Source: Spirosoma linguale DSM 74 (lineage in GTDB: Bacteria; Bacteroidota; Bacteroidia; Cytophagales; Spirosomataceae). Taken from it: a stretch of 64,000 nucleotides of DNA. The notes below the pieces were generated by a model. The model ran no database searches, was not told the DNA's origin, and was given only the letters and a program-made list of their open reading frames with translations. Positions 52,372 through 61,299 of this stretch are shown one piece after another (the first letter of the stretch is position 1; each line of letters opens with the position of its first letter). Position numbers and translations under genes: made by a program. The stretch covers positions 7,969,001-8,033,000 of the forward strand of contig CP001769.1 of assembly GCA_000024525.1 (NCBI GenBank). The letters are read 5' to 3'.

Positions 52372-53241
52372 TTAGTGGGTTGGTTTAGCCGCCAGAGTTC
52401 TATAGACCTGAAGCACCTGATCCGTTTGGATGACGTCTACGCCGAAGTGAACTGCTTTTTGGTACTCAACGGGAGTATCAAATCCGTCCAGCAGATCGGA
52501 AAATACCTTTATGTTTTGCTGATGAATTTGGCCAGCCAAGGCTTCGCTCAGGGCGGGCCAGCTTACGTCGAACGCATACGGATGCAGAGTGGCGATTTTA
52601 GCCGCCATCTGGTCGGCCCGTTTCAGACCAGGCATAAGCCTGGCTCTCGGTGCTGCGTTTTTCAGTGCCAGCAATTTTTCGTCGGACCCATAAAAAACGG
52701 CATTGGTAAGTAACCCATAGCGCGTCAGGACGGCCACCAGCGGCTCCGGGGCTACGTCTTTGCAATCGACATACAGGTTGGTTTTTGCCGGGTGCCGGGC
52801 ATTCCAGTCGGCCAGCAACTGGCAAACTTCGTCAAGGGTTGGAATCTGTTCGGCTTTAAATGCATCATTCATACCGTTGGCGGCCGATAGTTTTTTCAGG
52901 TCAGCCAGTGTCTGTTCGCTGACCGGGCCGGTTCCGTTGGTGGTGCGGTTGAGCGTGCCGTCGTGCAAAATCACCAGCTTACCGTCTTTCGTCGTTCGAA
53001 CATCAATCTCGATGTAATCGACCTGCATTTGCAGCGCCAGCCTGAACGTGGCCAGTGTGTTTTCTGGGGCTGCCGGAGATGCTCCCCGGTGCGCCGAAAC
53101 GCCCATGTTGTGGTGGGTCGCCAGACTGTTTCGGAAATAGGGGATCGAGTCCATTCCCGGCGACTGGCTCCAGGCGGGGGTAAATCCAATGAACCACCCG
53201 AGCAGTAATCCCGGCATCAGGCGTTTTAGCACTCGTTTCAT
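52372..53241 (-). CDS. Periplasmic glycerophosphodiester phosphodiesterase
   Basis: This 289-residue protein has a signal peptide (about 1-26, FTPAWSQ) and a GDPD TIM-barrel with catalytic His51-Arg52 (SAHRGASPAAPENT), metal ligands Glu78 and Asp80 (YIEIDVRTTKDG) and His93 (LVILHDGTLNRTT), plus LYVDCKD and GVDVIQTDQV at the C-terminus. The family hydrolyses glycerophosphodiesters to glycerol 3-phosphate and an alcohol. It is translationally coupled to the upstream 704-residue membrane-protein gene by a 4-bp overlap and stands 21 bp before the metallophosphoesterase. Confidence 0.93.
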   Translation of the reverse strand: MKRVLKRLMPGLLLGWFIGFTPAWSQSPGMDSIPYFRNSLATHHNMGVSAHRGASPAAPENTLATFRLALQMQVDYIEIDVRTTKDGKLVILHDGTLNRTTNGTGPVSEQTLADLKKLSAANGMNDAFKAEQIPTLDEVCQLLADWNARHPAKTNLYVDCKDVAPEPLVAVLTRYGLLTNAVFYGSDEKLLALKNAAPRARLMPGLKRADQMAAKIATLHPYAFDVSWPALSEALAGQIHQQNIKVFSDLLDGFDTPVEYQKAVHFGVDVIQTDQVLQVYRTLAAKPTH

Positions 53242-55352
53242 TTATGCTGTGCGTTTTTGAGATTGGGTTTGGCCCGCCAGTCGGCTTCCGGACCAAACCG
53301 GAAATGCATCGACTTGTCGGGTTTTTCGTAGGCCGGATAGTGATAGATGAGCCGGTTTGTCAGCAGGAAACATACGCTCGAAATCGTTACGGTCAGTGCC
53401 AGACGTAGCCAGAGTTGTCGATAAATCGGCGCAAAAGAGGGGAGGGGCTGGATGTTGACCGTTTCCCGTTCGTACGGTACGGTGAGTACCAGCCACGTCG
53501 CCAGGATGGCGTTTACCGTGATGACCCACTCCGTGAGCAGCCGTTGGGGGTGCCAGTCGACCAGAGCCCGTTCAAAATTGCCGATGACCATCATCCAGAG
53601 CAACACCAGAAAAATAAGCTGCCCTCGCCCGAGCCAGCTGGTCGTGACAATGGACAGCGGTTCGCGATTGTGCCGACGAATGAGCCCGATAAACAGGAAA
53701 AGAACCAGCAGCCAGGTTACGGTAAACCAGCTCGCGGGTGTCATGTGCAGCGAGTCGACGCCGGGCAGTCGGCCCAGGTAAGGCGCATCCCACAAAGCAG
53801 CCGTGGTCCTGGAAGTACCATCCGGCGAAGCAACTGTCTGTGTCCACACGTCGGGGTTCAACTGTTCACTCCAGTCTTCAACATTCTTAACCAGATTGAC
53901 GTACGGAATGGCCAGCCAGACGAAAACGATAGCGACGCCCAATGTCCATTTGCCGCTTCGGGAAGTCGGTTCCGTTGAGTCTGTATGCATCGGGATTCGG
54001 GTTGCCAGAAAGCCCAGCGCCACGACAATAGCAATGCCGTTCACGAAGCCGTAACTCTGCTCCAGAAAGCTGTGCCAGTTCTGCTGTTGCCAGTTGCTCC
54101 AATTGTCGGTGATGGTTTTAAACGCGTCGCTTTCGGGTGAAAGTCCTTTGCCGATCAGCATACGCGGATTTCCGGGGGCCATCATCAGTTGCTTAACCCA
54201 CTGAATCCCCGAAAAGCCCAGTCCGCCAATAATACCGCTGATGAGCGATGCCACGGCAACGGGTAGCAGTTGATTTCGGCGCATCCAGCGGATCATGCCG
54301 ATAAACGCGCCCGTAATACCTGCCCAGTCGTCGCTGCGGGGTGGGGTCATGCGGAGGCCTCCGTAGCTGGCGAAGAAGACGCTGCCTAGTACCGGAACGA
54401 TCAGGAAAAAAAGCAGCCAGCCAGCCGCCATATACACAATAAGCGAGGCCCCATGTCGGAACTTGCCAAGCCAGTAAAAATAGGCCGTTGCACCCAGCAG
54501 CAGCCCGATGATCCAGCCAATGTGCTGTGGATAATCGCTGAACCATTGAGGCCAGTTATTGAGAAAATTGGCCGAATCGAAGGCCAGGGCCCCTGTTTCG
54601 GGATTGACATAAGCCGGGTCGCCCAGTGGGTAGGTCAGCAGTGAAGCCAGTTTCCGGTCCAGACCGGCAAGTTGCAGCATAAGCTGAACTAACCGACCCA
54701 GCAGCGCACCCAGCCCTGCAAAAAGGGGCAAAAGCAGGCTGTTCTTCTCCTTTCGGTCGATCAGGTCGTACAAGGCCATCGCCAGCAACGCAACCAGAGC
54801 CGCCAGGTAATCGGCATCGAGCCAGTACAGCGGACTCTTGTGCCGAGACCAGGTATGATCGGCCGGAAGGCCCGATTGCAACCATTCTACCAGCGGGTCT
54901 TCTGCCAAATCCTGAAGAAGCCAGCCACCAAAAAGAAACAAAACGGGTTTGACCAGCTGAATAAGTCGTTCCCGTTCGGCCACGGCTGCCAACGCCGTTC
55001 CGGCTCCACCCAGTGCCGCCCATAAAAAGCCAATGTAAAATAGACCTATGTACCCGAACCACTGCGAGGCCGTCTGGCCGCTCTGCGTGTAGGCGATGAC
55101 CTGCATGTAGGAAATGGAGCCGCCAAAGCCCCAGCCAATGGCTCCGAAAAACGCAAAATAAAGAACGCGCTGCCGCCAGTCGGCCCGCCCCGACAGCAGG
55201 GGGACGACAATAGCTGCGAGGCATCCGGCAAAGGCGGCTCCGTACTCGTGGCCGAAATTGCCCCGAATGCCCCAGCCAATGGACAAGGCAAGGCCAGTCA
55301 GCAGGACGGCACCGAACCGCCAGCCAGGCGATTGTGTAGTAGAAAGGCGCAT
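53238..55352 (-). CDS. Large polytopic membrane protein of unknown function
   Basis: This 704-residue protein has roughly 16 hydrophobic segments. It starts with WRFGAVLLTGLALSIGWGIRGNFGHEYGAAFAGCLAAIVVPLL, whose 'GWGIRGNFGHEYGA' segment looks like a conserved substrate or ion site with charged residues inside a helix pair. Further helix pairs are AFFGAIGWGFGGSISYMQVIAY and 'LGSVFFASYGGLRMTPPRSDDWAGITGAFIGMIRWMRRNQLLPV'. It does not match a transporter family known to the annotator. It overlaps the glycerophosphodiesterase gene by 4 bp and begins 10 bp after the aldolase gene, so it is tightly embedded in the cluster. A transporter or a lipid-linked-sugar enzyme is possible. Confidence 0.75.
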   Translation of the reverse strand: MRLSTTQSPGWRFGAVLLTGLALSIGWGIRGNFGHEYGAAFAGCLAAIVVPLLSGRADWRQRVLYFAFFGAIGWGFGGSISYMQVIAYTQSGQTASQWFGYIGLFYIGFLWAALGGAGTALAAVAERERLIQLVKPVLFLFGGWLLQDLAEDPLVEWLQSGLPADHTWSRHKSPLYWLDADYLAALVALLAMALYDLIDRKEKNSLLLPLFAGLGALLGRLVQLMLQLAGLDRKLASLLTYPLGDPAYVNPETGALAFDSANFLNNWPQWFSDYPQHIGWIIGLLLGATAYFYWLGKFRHGASLIVYMAAGWLLFFLIVPVLGSVFFASYGGLRMTPPRSDDWAGITGAFIGMIRWMRRNQLLPVAVASLISGIIGGLGFSGIQWVKQLMMAPGNPRMLIGKGLSPESDAFKTITDNWSNWQQQNWHSFLEQSYGFVNGIAIVVALGFLATRIPMHTDSTEPTSRSGKWTLGVAIVFVWLAIPYVNLVKNVEDWSEQLNPDVWTQTVASPDGTSRTTAALWDAPYLGRLPGVDSLHMTPASWFTVTWLLVLFLFIGLIRRHNREPLSIVTTSWLGRGQLIFLVLLWMMVIGNFERALVDWHPQRLLTEWVITVNAILATWLVLTVPYERETVNIQPLPSFAPIYRQLWLRLALTVTISSVCFLLTNRLIYHYPAYEKPDKSMHFRFGPEADWRAKPNLKNAQHK

Positions 55353-55361
55353 GATCTGTGG

Positions 55362-56186
55362 TTAAATAACGGGCATCCCGACCAGCTCCGGCCCCTGATG
55401 GTCGCCTACGGCTTCCCGAATAACGGACAGGTCGTGGCGAAGACGCTGGCTGAAGAGCGCAATGTCGAAACTATGCACGATGATGTTGACGCCCTCGTTT
55501 ATCCACTTTATCTGGCGTTCGGGTTCCAGCGAAAAATGAATGCCGATGGACAGTCCTTTCGAACGGGCGGTGTGAATAATGGTGCGAACGGCCGCATCGA
55601 AGTCGGGGTGGTCGTACTGCTCCGGTAAGCCCAGACTGACCGATAAATCGTGGGGACCGATGAACACGGCATCGAGACCCGGCACCGACAACAGCTCGTC
55701 CAGCCGATTCAGCGCGGGTACGCTTTCTATATTGGCAATGCACAACTGATCGGCGTTATAAGCCGTGATATATGCCTGCATATCGGCCGACAGAATTTCG
55801 GTACCATTCAGCACATTGGCTAACCGTTCGCCTTTTAGCGGTCGGTACTTGGTCGCGCCCACCAGCTCCCGAACCTGCTCTGCCGATTCGAGGTATGGGG
55901 CTACAACGCCAATGGCCCCGCCATCAATTACCTGACAGGCCCGGAATGGGTCGGGACTGGGTATCCGGACGATGGGCGTAATTCCGTAGGCCCGGAACTG
56001 CTGGCAAAGCGTAGCCAGTTCGGCCCGGTCCATTGGAATGTGTTCAGTGTCTAAAAAGACGAAGTCCAGTCCGACCTGCTGAACGGCTTTCGGCCACATG
56101 GGTGCAGTCGACGTGATGCAGGTGCCATAAACACGCTGGCCCTGTTGTAATTTTTGACGGAGACTCGGGTGGGTTGATCCCTTCAT
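55362..56186 (-). CDS. HpcH/HpaI-family class II aldolase
   Basis: This 274-residue TIM-barrel pyruvate aldolase shows family motifs GTCITSTAPMWPKAVQQVGLDFVFLDTEHIPMD, TPIVRIPSPDP, GVVAPYLESAEQVRELVGATKYRPLKGER, the metal-binding Glu in CIANIESVPALNRLDELLSVPGLDAVFIGPHDLS and the Asp in GPHDLS. Members cleave 2-keto-3-deoxy sugar acids or 4-hydroxy-2-ketoacids to pyruvate and an aldehyde. The start is ATG 56186; a GTG at 56195 would add three residues. It sits between the propeller genes and the unknown membrane protein, which suggests that the cluster handles a sugar acid. Confidence 0.9.
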   Translation of the reverse strand: MKGSTHPSLRQKLQQGQRVYGTCITSTAPMWPKAVQQVGLDFVFLDTEHIPMDRAELATLCQQFRAYGITPIVRIPSPDPFRACQVIDGGAIGVVAPYLESAEQVRELVGATKYRPLKGERLANVLNGTEILSADMQAYITAYNADQLCIANIESVPALNRLDELLSVPGLDAVFIGPHDLSVSLGLPEQYDHPDFDAAVRTIIHTARSKGLSIGIHFSLEPERQIKWINEGVNIIVHSFDIALFSQRLRHDLSVIREAVGDHQGPELVGMPVI

Positions 56187-56240
56187 ATTGACCACGGATT
56201 ACACGGATAGTTGATGGCTAACTACGCCTAGTCGCACGGA

Positions 56241-58472
56241 TTACCGGCTTAGCGGAGCACTGATCACGCCCAGGTAGCGGCCCATCCAGTAAGGAAGCAG
56301 CCAGATGTCGCCCGCACTGTGTTCCGATGCGCCGTTGCCGTGTGTGCGGTCCAGCGCAAATGTGTTGCCGTTGTGCCGTTGAATGGGCCGTTCGGCGGGT
56401 GAGAGCACTTCTTTGGTAGTTTGCCCCCGAAAGTTATCGGCCAGCTGCTCAATATCTTCCCGGTGACTGTTGCGGATTTCCCAGTCGATCAGGTCGAGCG
56501 GGTGCTCCCTCAAGTACCAGGCGGCTTCGTTGAGGTCAAACGTTTTGGTGCCGGTCAGGGCCGTAAAAATATTCCAGGCACCGTCTTTTTCGGGCCGTTC
56601 AATTTCCCAGTGGTCGAGTATCGCCTTTTTGTAATTGGCTTTCAGGGTATCGTTGAGCGCATAGCGGTACAGCCCCCAGTAACCCACAAAGTACATTTCA
56701 TCGTCGGAGTGGTTCCAGCCGTCCGACATGTGCTTACTGTGTTCATCGGCATCGTCCGACGCCTTCCCGATCACCCGCATGGGGCGCATCATATTTTCCA
56801 GGTAGCCGTGTTTCTGCATCAGCTCAAAGGCCTTTTTGCGGTACTTTTCCTTTTTGGTGAAATGGTAGGCCGTTTGCAGCATGGCGATGATGTTAGACGA
56901 GTTCAGCTTGCGGTCGCCCACGTTGACGGGAAACGCGTTGACATAGTCGGGGTTCCATTTGCCCCAGAGCGTTGGCTTGCCGTTGAAGTCGATCAGGTAC
57001 AGGTCGTGGCTCAGGATATGGCTCATGACAGTGTCGATGAGGGTAATGGCCCGGCGTTGCATCGGCTTGTCGTCGACCAGTTCGGCCATGGCCCCGAAGG
57101 CGAAAATATGCCCGATCACTTCGTCGCTGCTGGTGGTCGATTTCCAGTCCCAGCCGGGCTGGGGCGAATGCTGCCAGCGTTCGGGGTCGCTGAGCCGGGC
57201 AATGTAGCCCGCCCGCTCAAACGACCGCGCCGGAAAGCCGGGTACGGGATTGATGGTATACAGCCGCTCCATGGCATCGAGCGATTCGCGGCAGTTTTGC
57301 AGGGCGTCTTTTTCTTTCGTAACGGCGTAGCGGAAGATTTCTCCCGCCAGATACATGGACGTCCACAAGCCGTCGTTGTCCGAATCGGCCAGGTAGCCCG
57401 TTGCCAGATTTCCTTTCTCCAGCCCATCCAGCGAGGCATTGAAGCCATTTCGGATGTGACGGGTCCGCACCTGTTCTTCGTAAAATACGGCTTTGTCGTG
57501 AAGGGTCATGGATTTGGTGACCAGCTCGGCTACACCCGCTGTGGTGAGCACCAGAACGCTGTTTTTAGGTCCGGCAGCAAGTTGTGTGACCTCATTACCC
57601 GGCAACCAGCGTTCGCCGTTGTAGTAATTGAATTTTCCATCCGGCCGCAGGGAAAACGCGCCTTTGGTGGAGCCGAACCAGAGCTGCCCGTTTATGTCGG
57701 CCACGGCTGTTAGCTCGGTCCAGGGTAGTTTCCGGTGGATACCCCCGATCTGGGTTTTTGTGAGCGGGTCGAACTCCAGGTAGCCGTCGGTGGTGCCAAT
57801 AACCACTTTTTTGCCCTGACTGGTCAGGTCGAAGGCGGTGAAGTTCTCTCCGTGCAGCACGTTGGTGAGTTTGTACCCCTTCTCGGAAAGGGTGTACAGA
57901 CCCTTTTTGCCCAATACCCAGAACAGACCGGTCGCTGACTGGTACCGCATCCCGATCACCTGATCATCGGGCAATGCGCCTTTCCACAGTACCGATGTTT
58001 CCCTTACCAGATGCAGGGCTTTCCCGTCCGAAACGAGGAAGGTGAAGGTAGCACCACCCACAAATAACTGCGCCTGCGGTAGCTGGTGTTGGGCATAGAG
58101 TTTTCCGGCCCAGGCATTGCTCAGCACCGCCTGATCGTCGAGGTAAACGAGTTGCTGGTCGTAGGTGCCTACCGCAGCCAGTTTTCGATCCTGCAAAGGG
58201 CGATAGGTGCGGTCGGGTTGCAGGGTGCCGGGAATGAGAAACTGCCCGCCGTGGGGATGCAGCAGCCCATCGGTACTCATGAGCTGAACCACCCCGTTAC
58301 GGTCGCAGGCTAGACTCGTGAGTTTGCCGGTTGTTTTCTCCGAATAATATTTGATGCTGTACGTCTGGCCGAAGGGTTTGTCCTGGTAAACCGACTGGGC
58401 CATCAGGCTCAGGCCGGGGGAAAGAACGGCAAGGAAGAAGAAAAGGAATCGGGCGAAATAGCAGTTTTGCAT
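56241..58472 (-). CDS. Secreted beta-propeller plus helical-domain protein (paralog 1)
   Basis: This 743-residue protein has a signal peptide (to about residue 25, SLMAQ), an N-terminal propeller of the two-component-regulator type (about 40-330; blades such as KLTSLACDRNGVVQLMSTDGL, LTAVADINGQLWFGSTKGAFSL) and a C-terminal mostly helical domain (about 335-740). The C-terminal part shares clear blocks with the neighbour at 58513-60774: KSMTL near the junction, RHIR, D-DNDG-TS-YLA-E-FRYA-TK, WK-TSSDE--GH, and WLLPYWMGRYL at the end. The helical half looks like an alpha/alpha-toroid glycan-active domain, but no catalytic residue can be named. No kinase part is present, so it is not a hybrid sensor. 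Confidence 0.75.
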   Translation of the reverse strand: MQNCYFARFLFFFLAVLSPGLSLMAQSVYQDKPFGQTYSIKYYSEKTTGKLTSLACDRNGVVQLMSTDGLLHPHGGQFLIPGTLQPDRTYRPLQDRKLAAVGTYDQQLVYLDDQAVLSNAWAGKLYAQHQLPQAQLFVGGATFTFLVSDGKALHLVRETSVLWKGALPDDQVIGMRYQSATGLFWVLGKKGLYTLSEKGYKLTNVLHGENFTAFDLTSQGKKVVIGTTDGYLEFDPLTKTQIGGIHRKLPWTELTAVADINGQLWFGSTKGAFSLRPDGKFNYYNGERWLPGNEVTQLAAGPKNSVLVLTTAGVAELVTKSMTLHDKAVFYEEQVRTRHIRNGFNASLDGLEKGNLATGYLADSDNDGLWTSMYLAGEIFRYAVTKEKDALQNCRESLDAMERLYTINPVPGFPARSFERAGYIARLSDPERWQHSPQPGWDWKSTTSSDEVIGHIFAFGAMAELVDDKPMQRRAITLIDTVMSHILSHDLYLIDFNGKPTLWGKWNPDYVNAFPVNVGDRKLNSSNIIAMLQTAYHFTKKEKYRKKAFELMQKHGYLENMMRPMRVIGKASDDADEHSKHMSDGWNHSDDEMYFVGYWGLYRYALNDTLKANYKKAILDHWEIERPEKDGAWNIFTALTGTKTFDLNEAAWYLREHPLDLIDWEIRNSHREDIEQLADNFRGQTTKEVLSPAERPIQRHNGNTFALDRTHGNGASEHSAGDIWLLPYWMGRYLGVISAPLSR

Positions 58473-58512
58473 AAGAATTGGGTAATCGGTTACGGATTAT
58501 TGTGAGCAGGTT

Positions 58513-60774
58513 TTAGCGAATCATGGTTAAATAACGGCCCATCCAGTACGGTAGTAGCCAGAAGACAGGTTCTCGTTCAATATCGGGTGTGCCATTTACG
58601 GCCGCCCAGGGGTTTTTGTCCCAGCGTACCACGGTGCGAATGCTGGCCGGGGGGAGTTTGTCCACCTGAAGTTCGTCCAGTACGGGTGTTCGTATCAGTT
58701 TTACATCCTCGCGTCTGGTGTGGTCAACCGTCCAGTTGACCAGGTCGAGGGGCGTATCGACCAGGAAATTGACGGATGGTATGAGTTCCACCTGCTTATT
58801 TCGGGAGTAACAATACAAAAAATTGATCAGCGGGTTTTTGTCAGCCCGGCGTTTTGTCAACCACGTGTCCATGTGGTTCTCGTAGAAGGCCCGGAGTTTA
58901 GGGTCTTTCTCGCAGCGAATCAGGATTGGATACACATAAGCCGCCAGAATCACATCGAAGTAAATGAACCAGGCCGGATTCTGCCGACTAATGTTAGCCA
59001 TATTGGCCAAATACCCTTCCCGGTCGATCAACCGGCGGTAGTGATGCTCGTAAGTGACGTTGCCGGTTGTGTAGTAGGCCAGTTTGAGAAAGGCCAGCAA
59101 CTCCATCGAATTCTGGTTGCGGTCGGGTGCCCAGTCCGGGTCGCGGTTCAACAAATCCGGCGACCATACGCCCCAGCGGGTAGGCGTACCGTCAATGTCT
59201 GTCAGGGTGAAGTTATGGGCGATCAGGTGATTTACCAATCGGGAAATATGCGCCCGAACAACTTTCTTTTCGGCTTCGTCGGCAACCAGTTCGTAGTAGA
59301 AATAGTAGCCCATCATATGGCCGCAAAGCTCATCGCTGCTGGTATCGCCTTTCCAGAGCCATTTGCCATCTTTCGATTTTCGCCAGCGTACGGAAACGGG
59401 TTTGAATCGGGGTTCTTTCACCAATTCGTCGGCCCGTTCCCGGTCGGTGAAGGTGCGGTTGCCATCGTCGATTTCCGTCCAGTCTGCCGGAACGACCGTG
59501 CGGGCAAAGAAGCCGTCGGTTCCGGTTACTTCCTGAAGTAATTGCAGAAACTGAAAGGCTTTCCGGGCTTTTCCCTTCGCATCCGGAGCCTTCGTAGCTG
59601 CGTACCGGAAGCATTCCATGGCCAGGTAGTTACTGGTATATTCGCCATCGTTATCGTCGTCGTCGGGTGCCCAGGTGCTAACATCGCCGGGGGTTGTCAA
59701 GCGACATTGTCCGGCAATCCAGGGCGCGCGAATATGCCGTTTCATGAGCACATCGTAGAAATAGTCCTGCTTGCCAGCCAGTGTCATGGACTTCTTTCGA
59801 ATGGCGCTGACCCCTTTTTCGGTAGCAATCCAGGCGGTGCCCTGCGCATCGAACGCCATGTCGTTTACGTGATCGTCCAGCAGCCACCGGCGCGTGAACC
59901 GCAGGGAATGACTGCCGTCTGGCCGATAGCGCACAATGCCTACCTCCGTACCCACCCACATACTCCCATCCGGCGACTGCTCTACGCAGCGCACAAAGAT
60001 GGACGGAATACCCTGTTGCGGGGTAAGCGCCCGGCTTTTTTTGCCCTGTGTCAGCACCGTTACGCCCCCCAGGCCACCAACCCAGAGATTCCGGCGGCCA
60101 TCAAAGGCAATGCCTCTCACGGAGGCACTCAACAAATCATCATTTTTCTGAAATACCCTGGTACCGGCATCGGTAGCATGATAAAGCCCAACATCGGTAG
60201 CTACCCACAAGCCACCGCTGCCATCGGAAATTGCCTGTCGAATAGAGCGGGGTAACCGATAGGCTTTTTTCTGACATGCCTGATCTGTAATAAGCCATAC
60301 GCCCTGTGGCCCGAGGGCATAGGTTCCTTCCCGCGACGGACAAATGGCCGAAACGGGCGAATCAGGGCCTGTAATACGCTCAAGTGTCCGGTCTTTGTAC
60401 TTATAGAGGCCATTCCAGGTGCCCAGCCAGACAGCCGACTTCGTATCGACCGCTACTGCATAAACAGGTCCGTTATCCATTCCCGGAACGGGAAGCCAGT
60501 TGGACTGATTCACTTTTTTCTGGAATACACCCGAGGCTGTAGCAATCCAGACGGTAGACTGGTGGTCTACGACAAGGCTGCGGACATCTATATCGCTTCC
60601 GGCGGCACCAATTGGGTAAGCCTCGTGGTATTCCTGCTCAAAGGGCTGGTCGACGTATACGCCGGAGAGCGGTATACGTTTCTGACCCAGCGAACGGCCG
60701 GGCCAACAGCCGCCGATCAGCAGCCCCGCAGCACAGAGCATAGCCCATTGATAAACGGATCGGTACAGCTTCAT
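58513..60774 (-). CDS. Secreted beta-propeller plus helical-domain lipoprotein (paralog 2)
   Basis: This 753-residue protein starts at ATG 60774 (MKLYRSVYQWAM); the frame start 15 bp upstream is a TTG. It has a lipobox (LLIGGCWPG) and an N-terminal propeller with regular blades of the type DxxxxxWIATxxGVF (SLVVDHQSTVWIATASGVFQK; AVAVDTKSAVWLGTWNGLYKY; AISDGSGGLWVATDVGLYH; GIAFDGRRNLWVGGLGGVTVL; VEQSPDGSMWVGTEVGIVRY; DMAFDAQGTAWIATEKGVSAI). A helical C-terminal half (about 340-750) is homologous to that of the neighbour at 56241-58472. It is the promoter-proximal gene of the minus-strand cluster. The helical half is probably a glycan-active fold by analogy, not by motif. Confidence 0.75.
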   Translation of the reverse strand: MKLYRSVYQWAMLCAAGLLIGGCWPGRSLGQKRIPLSGVYVDQPFEQEYHEAYPIGAAGSDIDVRSLVVDHQSTVWIATASGVFQKKVNQSNWLPVPGMDNGPVYAVAVDTKSAVWLGTWNGLYKYKDRTLERITGPDSPVSAICPSREGTYALGPQGVWLITDQACQKKAYRLPRSIRQAISDGSGGLWVATDVGLYHATDAGTRVFQKNDDLLSASVRGIAFDGRRNLWVGGLGGVTVLTQGKKSRALTPQQGIPSIFVRCVEQSPDGSMWVGTEVGIVRYRPDGSHSLRFTRRWLLDDHVNDMAFDAQGTAWIATEKGVSAIRKKSMTLAGKQDYFYDVLMKRHIRAPWIAGQCRLTTPGDVSTWAPDDDDNDGEYTSNYLAMECFRYAATKAPDAKGKARKAFQFLQLLQEVTGTDGFFARTVVPADWTEIDDGNRTFTDRERADELVKEPRFKPVSVRWRKSKDGKWLWKGDTSSDELCGHMMGYYFYYELVADEAEKKVVRAHISRLVNHLIAHNFTLTDIDGTPTRWGVWSPDLLNRDPDWAPDRNQNSMELLAFLKLAYYTTGNVTYEHHYRRLIDREGYLANMANISRQNPAWFIYFDVILAAYVYPILIRCEKDPKLRAFYENHMDTWLTKRRADKNPLINFLYCYSRNKQVELIPSVNFLVDTPLDLVNWTVDHTRREDVKLIRTPVLDELQVDKLPPASIRTVVRWDKNPWAAVNGTPDIEREPVFWLLPYWMGRYLTMIR

Positions 60775-61127
60775 TGGGAGTGTGTGCAAACGAATAGATT
60801 GACTTTAGGCACAGGGGTCAATTATCTATACGCCATCGCAGCTGCATCGGACTATCCATACGGGGGTAAATTTTACGTTTACCGGGCCTGATGATCCAGA
60901 TCCGATGGTTAATCAAGGATGAATAAATTGTTATTTTATTGGGTAATGCCTCAAAATACGCCTGTAAATAAAGCGCTGATAGTAAGCGGTTAAGAAAAGT
61001 AGTTGCGGATTTAGATTATGTGAATATAAAATTGGCGCAGTTTGCGCAAATAGAGGGTATTAATACGCAAAGTGCGAAGATTTATTGAAATATCGTGCTC
61101 TATATTTGTTTCGAAGATCGGGAGAAA

Positions 61128-61144
61128 GCCAAATATAATTTGGC
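61128..61144. promoter_or_regulatory. Operator-like palindrome, copy 1
   Basis: The perfect palindrome GCCAAAT-ATA-ATTTGGC contains the 15-mer CCAAATATAATTTGG. It is the exact reverse complement of the 15-mer in copy 2, 85 bp downstream. On the minus strand it contains TATATTTG, a -7-like box pointing toward the propeller gene cluster. Confidence 0.5.
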
Positions 61145-61212
61145 GATGTGAGGGTATGTGAATGCGAGATTGTTAGTTCTTGGTCAATTATATACGAAAT
61201 GTTTGGCAAATG

Positions 61213-61231
61213 ATCCAAATTATATTTGGAT
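61213..61231. promoter_or_regulatory. Operator-like palindrome, copy 2, overlapping a -7-like box
   Basis: The perfect palindrome ATCCAAAT-TAT-ATTTGGAT lies 69 bp before the sigma start. It contains TATATTTG (61221-61228) on the plus strand, so a protein bound here could block the sigma gene promoter. The -33 partner is not well spaced. Confidence 0.5.
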
Positions 61232-61299
61232 ATATGTCAGAATCATAGTGGAAAATTCGTAGTCCTTAGTTTACCCAACCCTTACCACAAGCCTCCCCC

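Larger units (their letters stand above)
60775..61299. other. Divergent AT-rich regulatory region with several palindromes
   Basis: These 525 bp separate the minus-strand cluster from the ECF sigma gene and hold at least four perfect small dyads: GCGCA-GTT-TGCGC (61035-61047), GTATTAATAC (61057-61066), the 61128-61144 palindrome and the 61213-61231 palindrome. TAnnTTTG-like boxes occur at 61101-61108 and 61221-61228. There is no convincing gene. Confidence 0.6.

Noticed and set aside
56421..57713. 430-codon open frame on the plus strand
   Set aside because: It lies wholly opposite the propeller/helical gene, its translation lacks family features, and long antisense frames are expected opposite GC-rich third-position coding DNA.
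60562..60891. 109-codon open frame on the plus strand
   Set aside because: Mostly antisense to the start of paralog 2; the remainder lies in the regulatory region and has no coding character.
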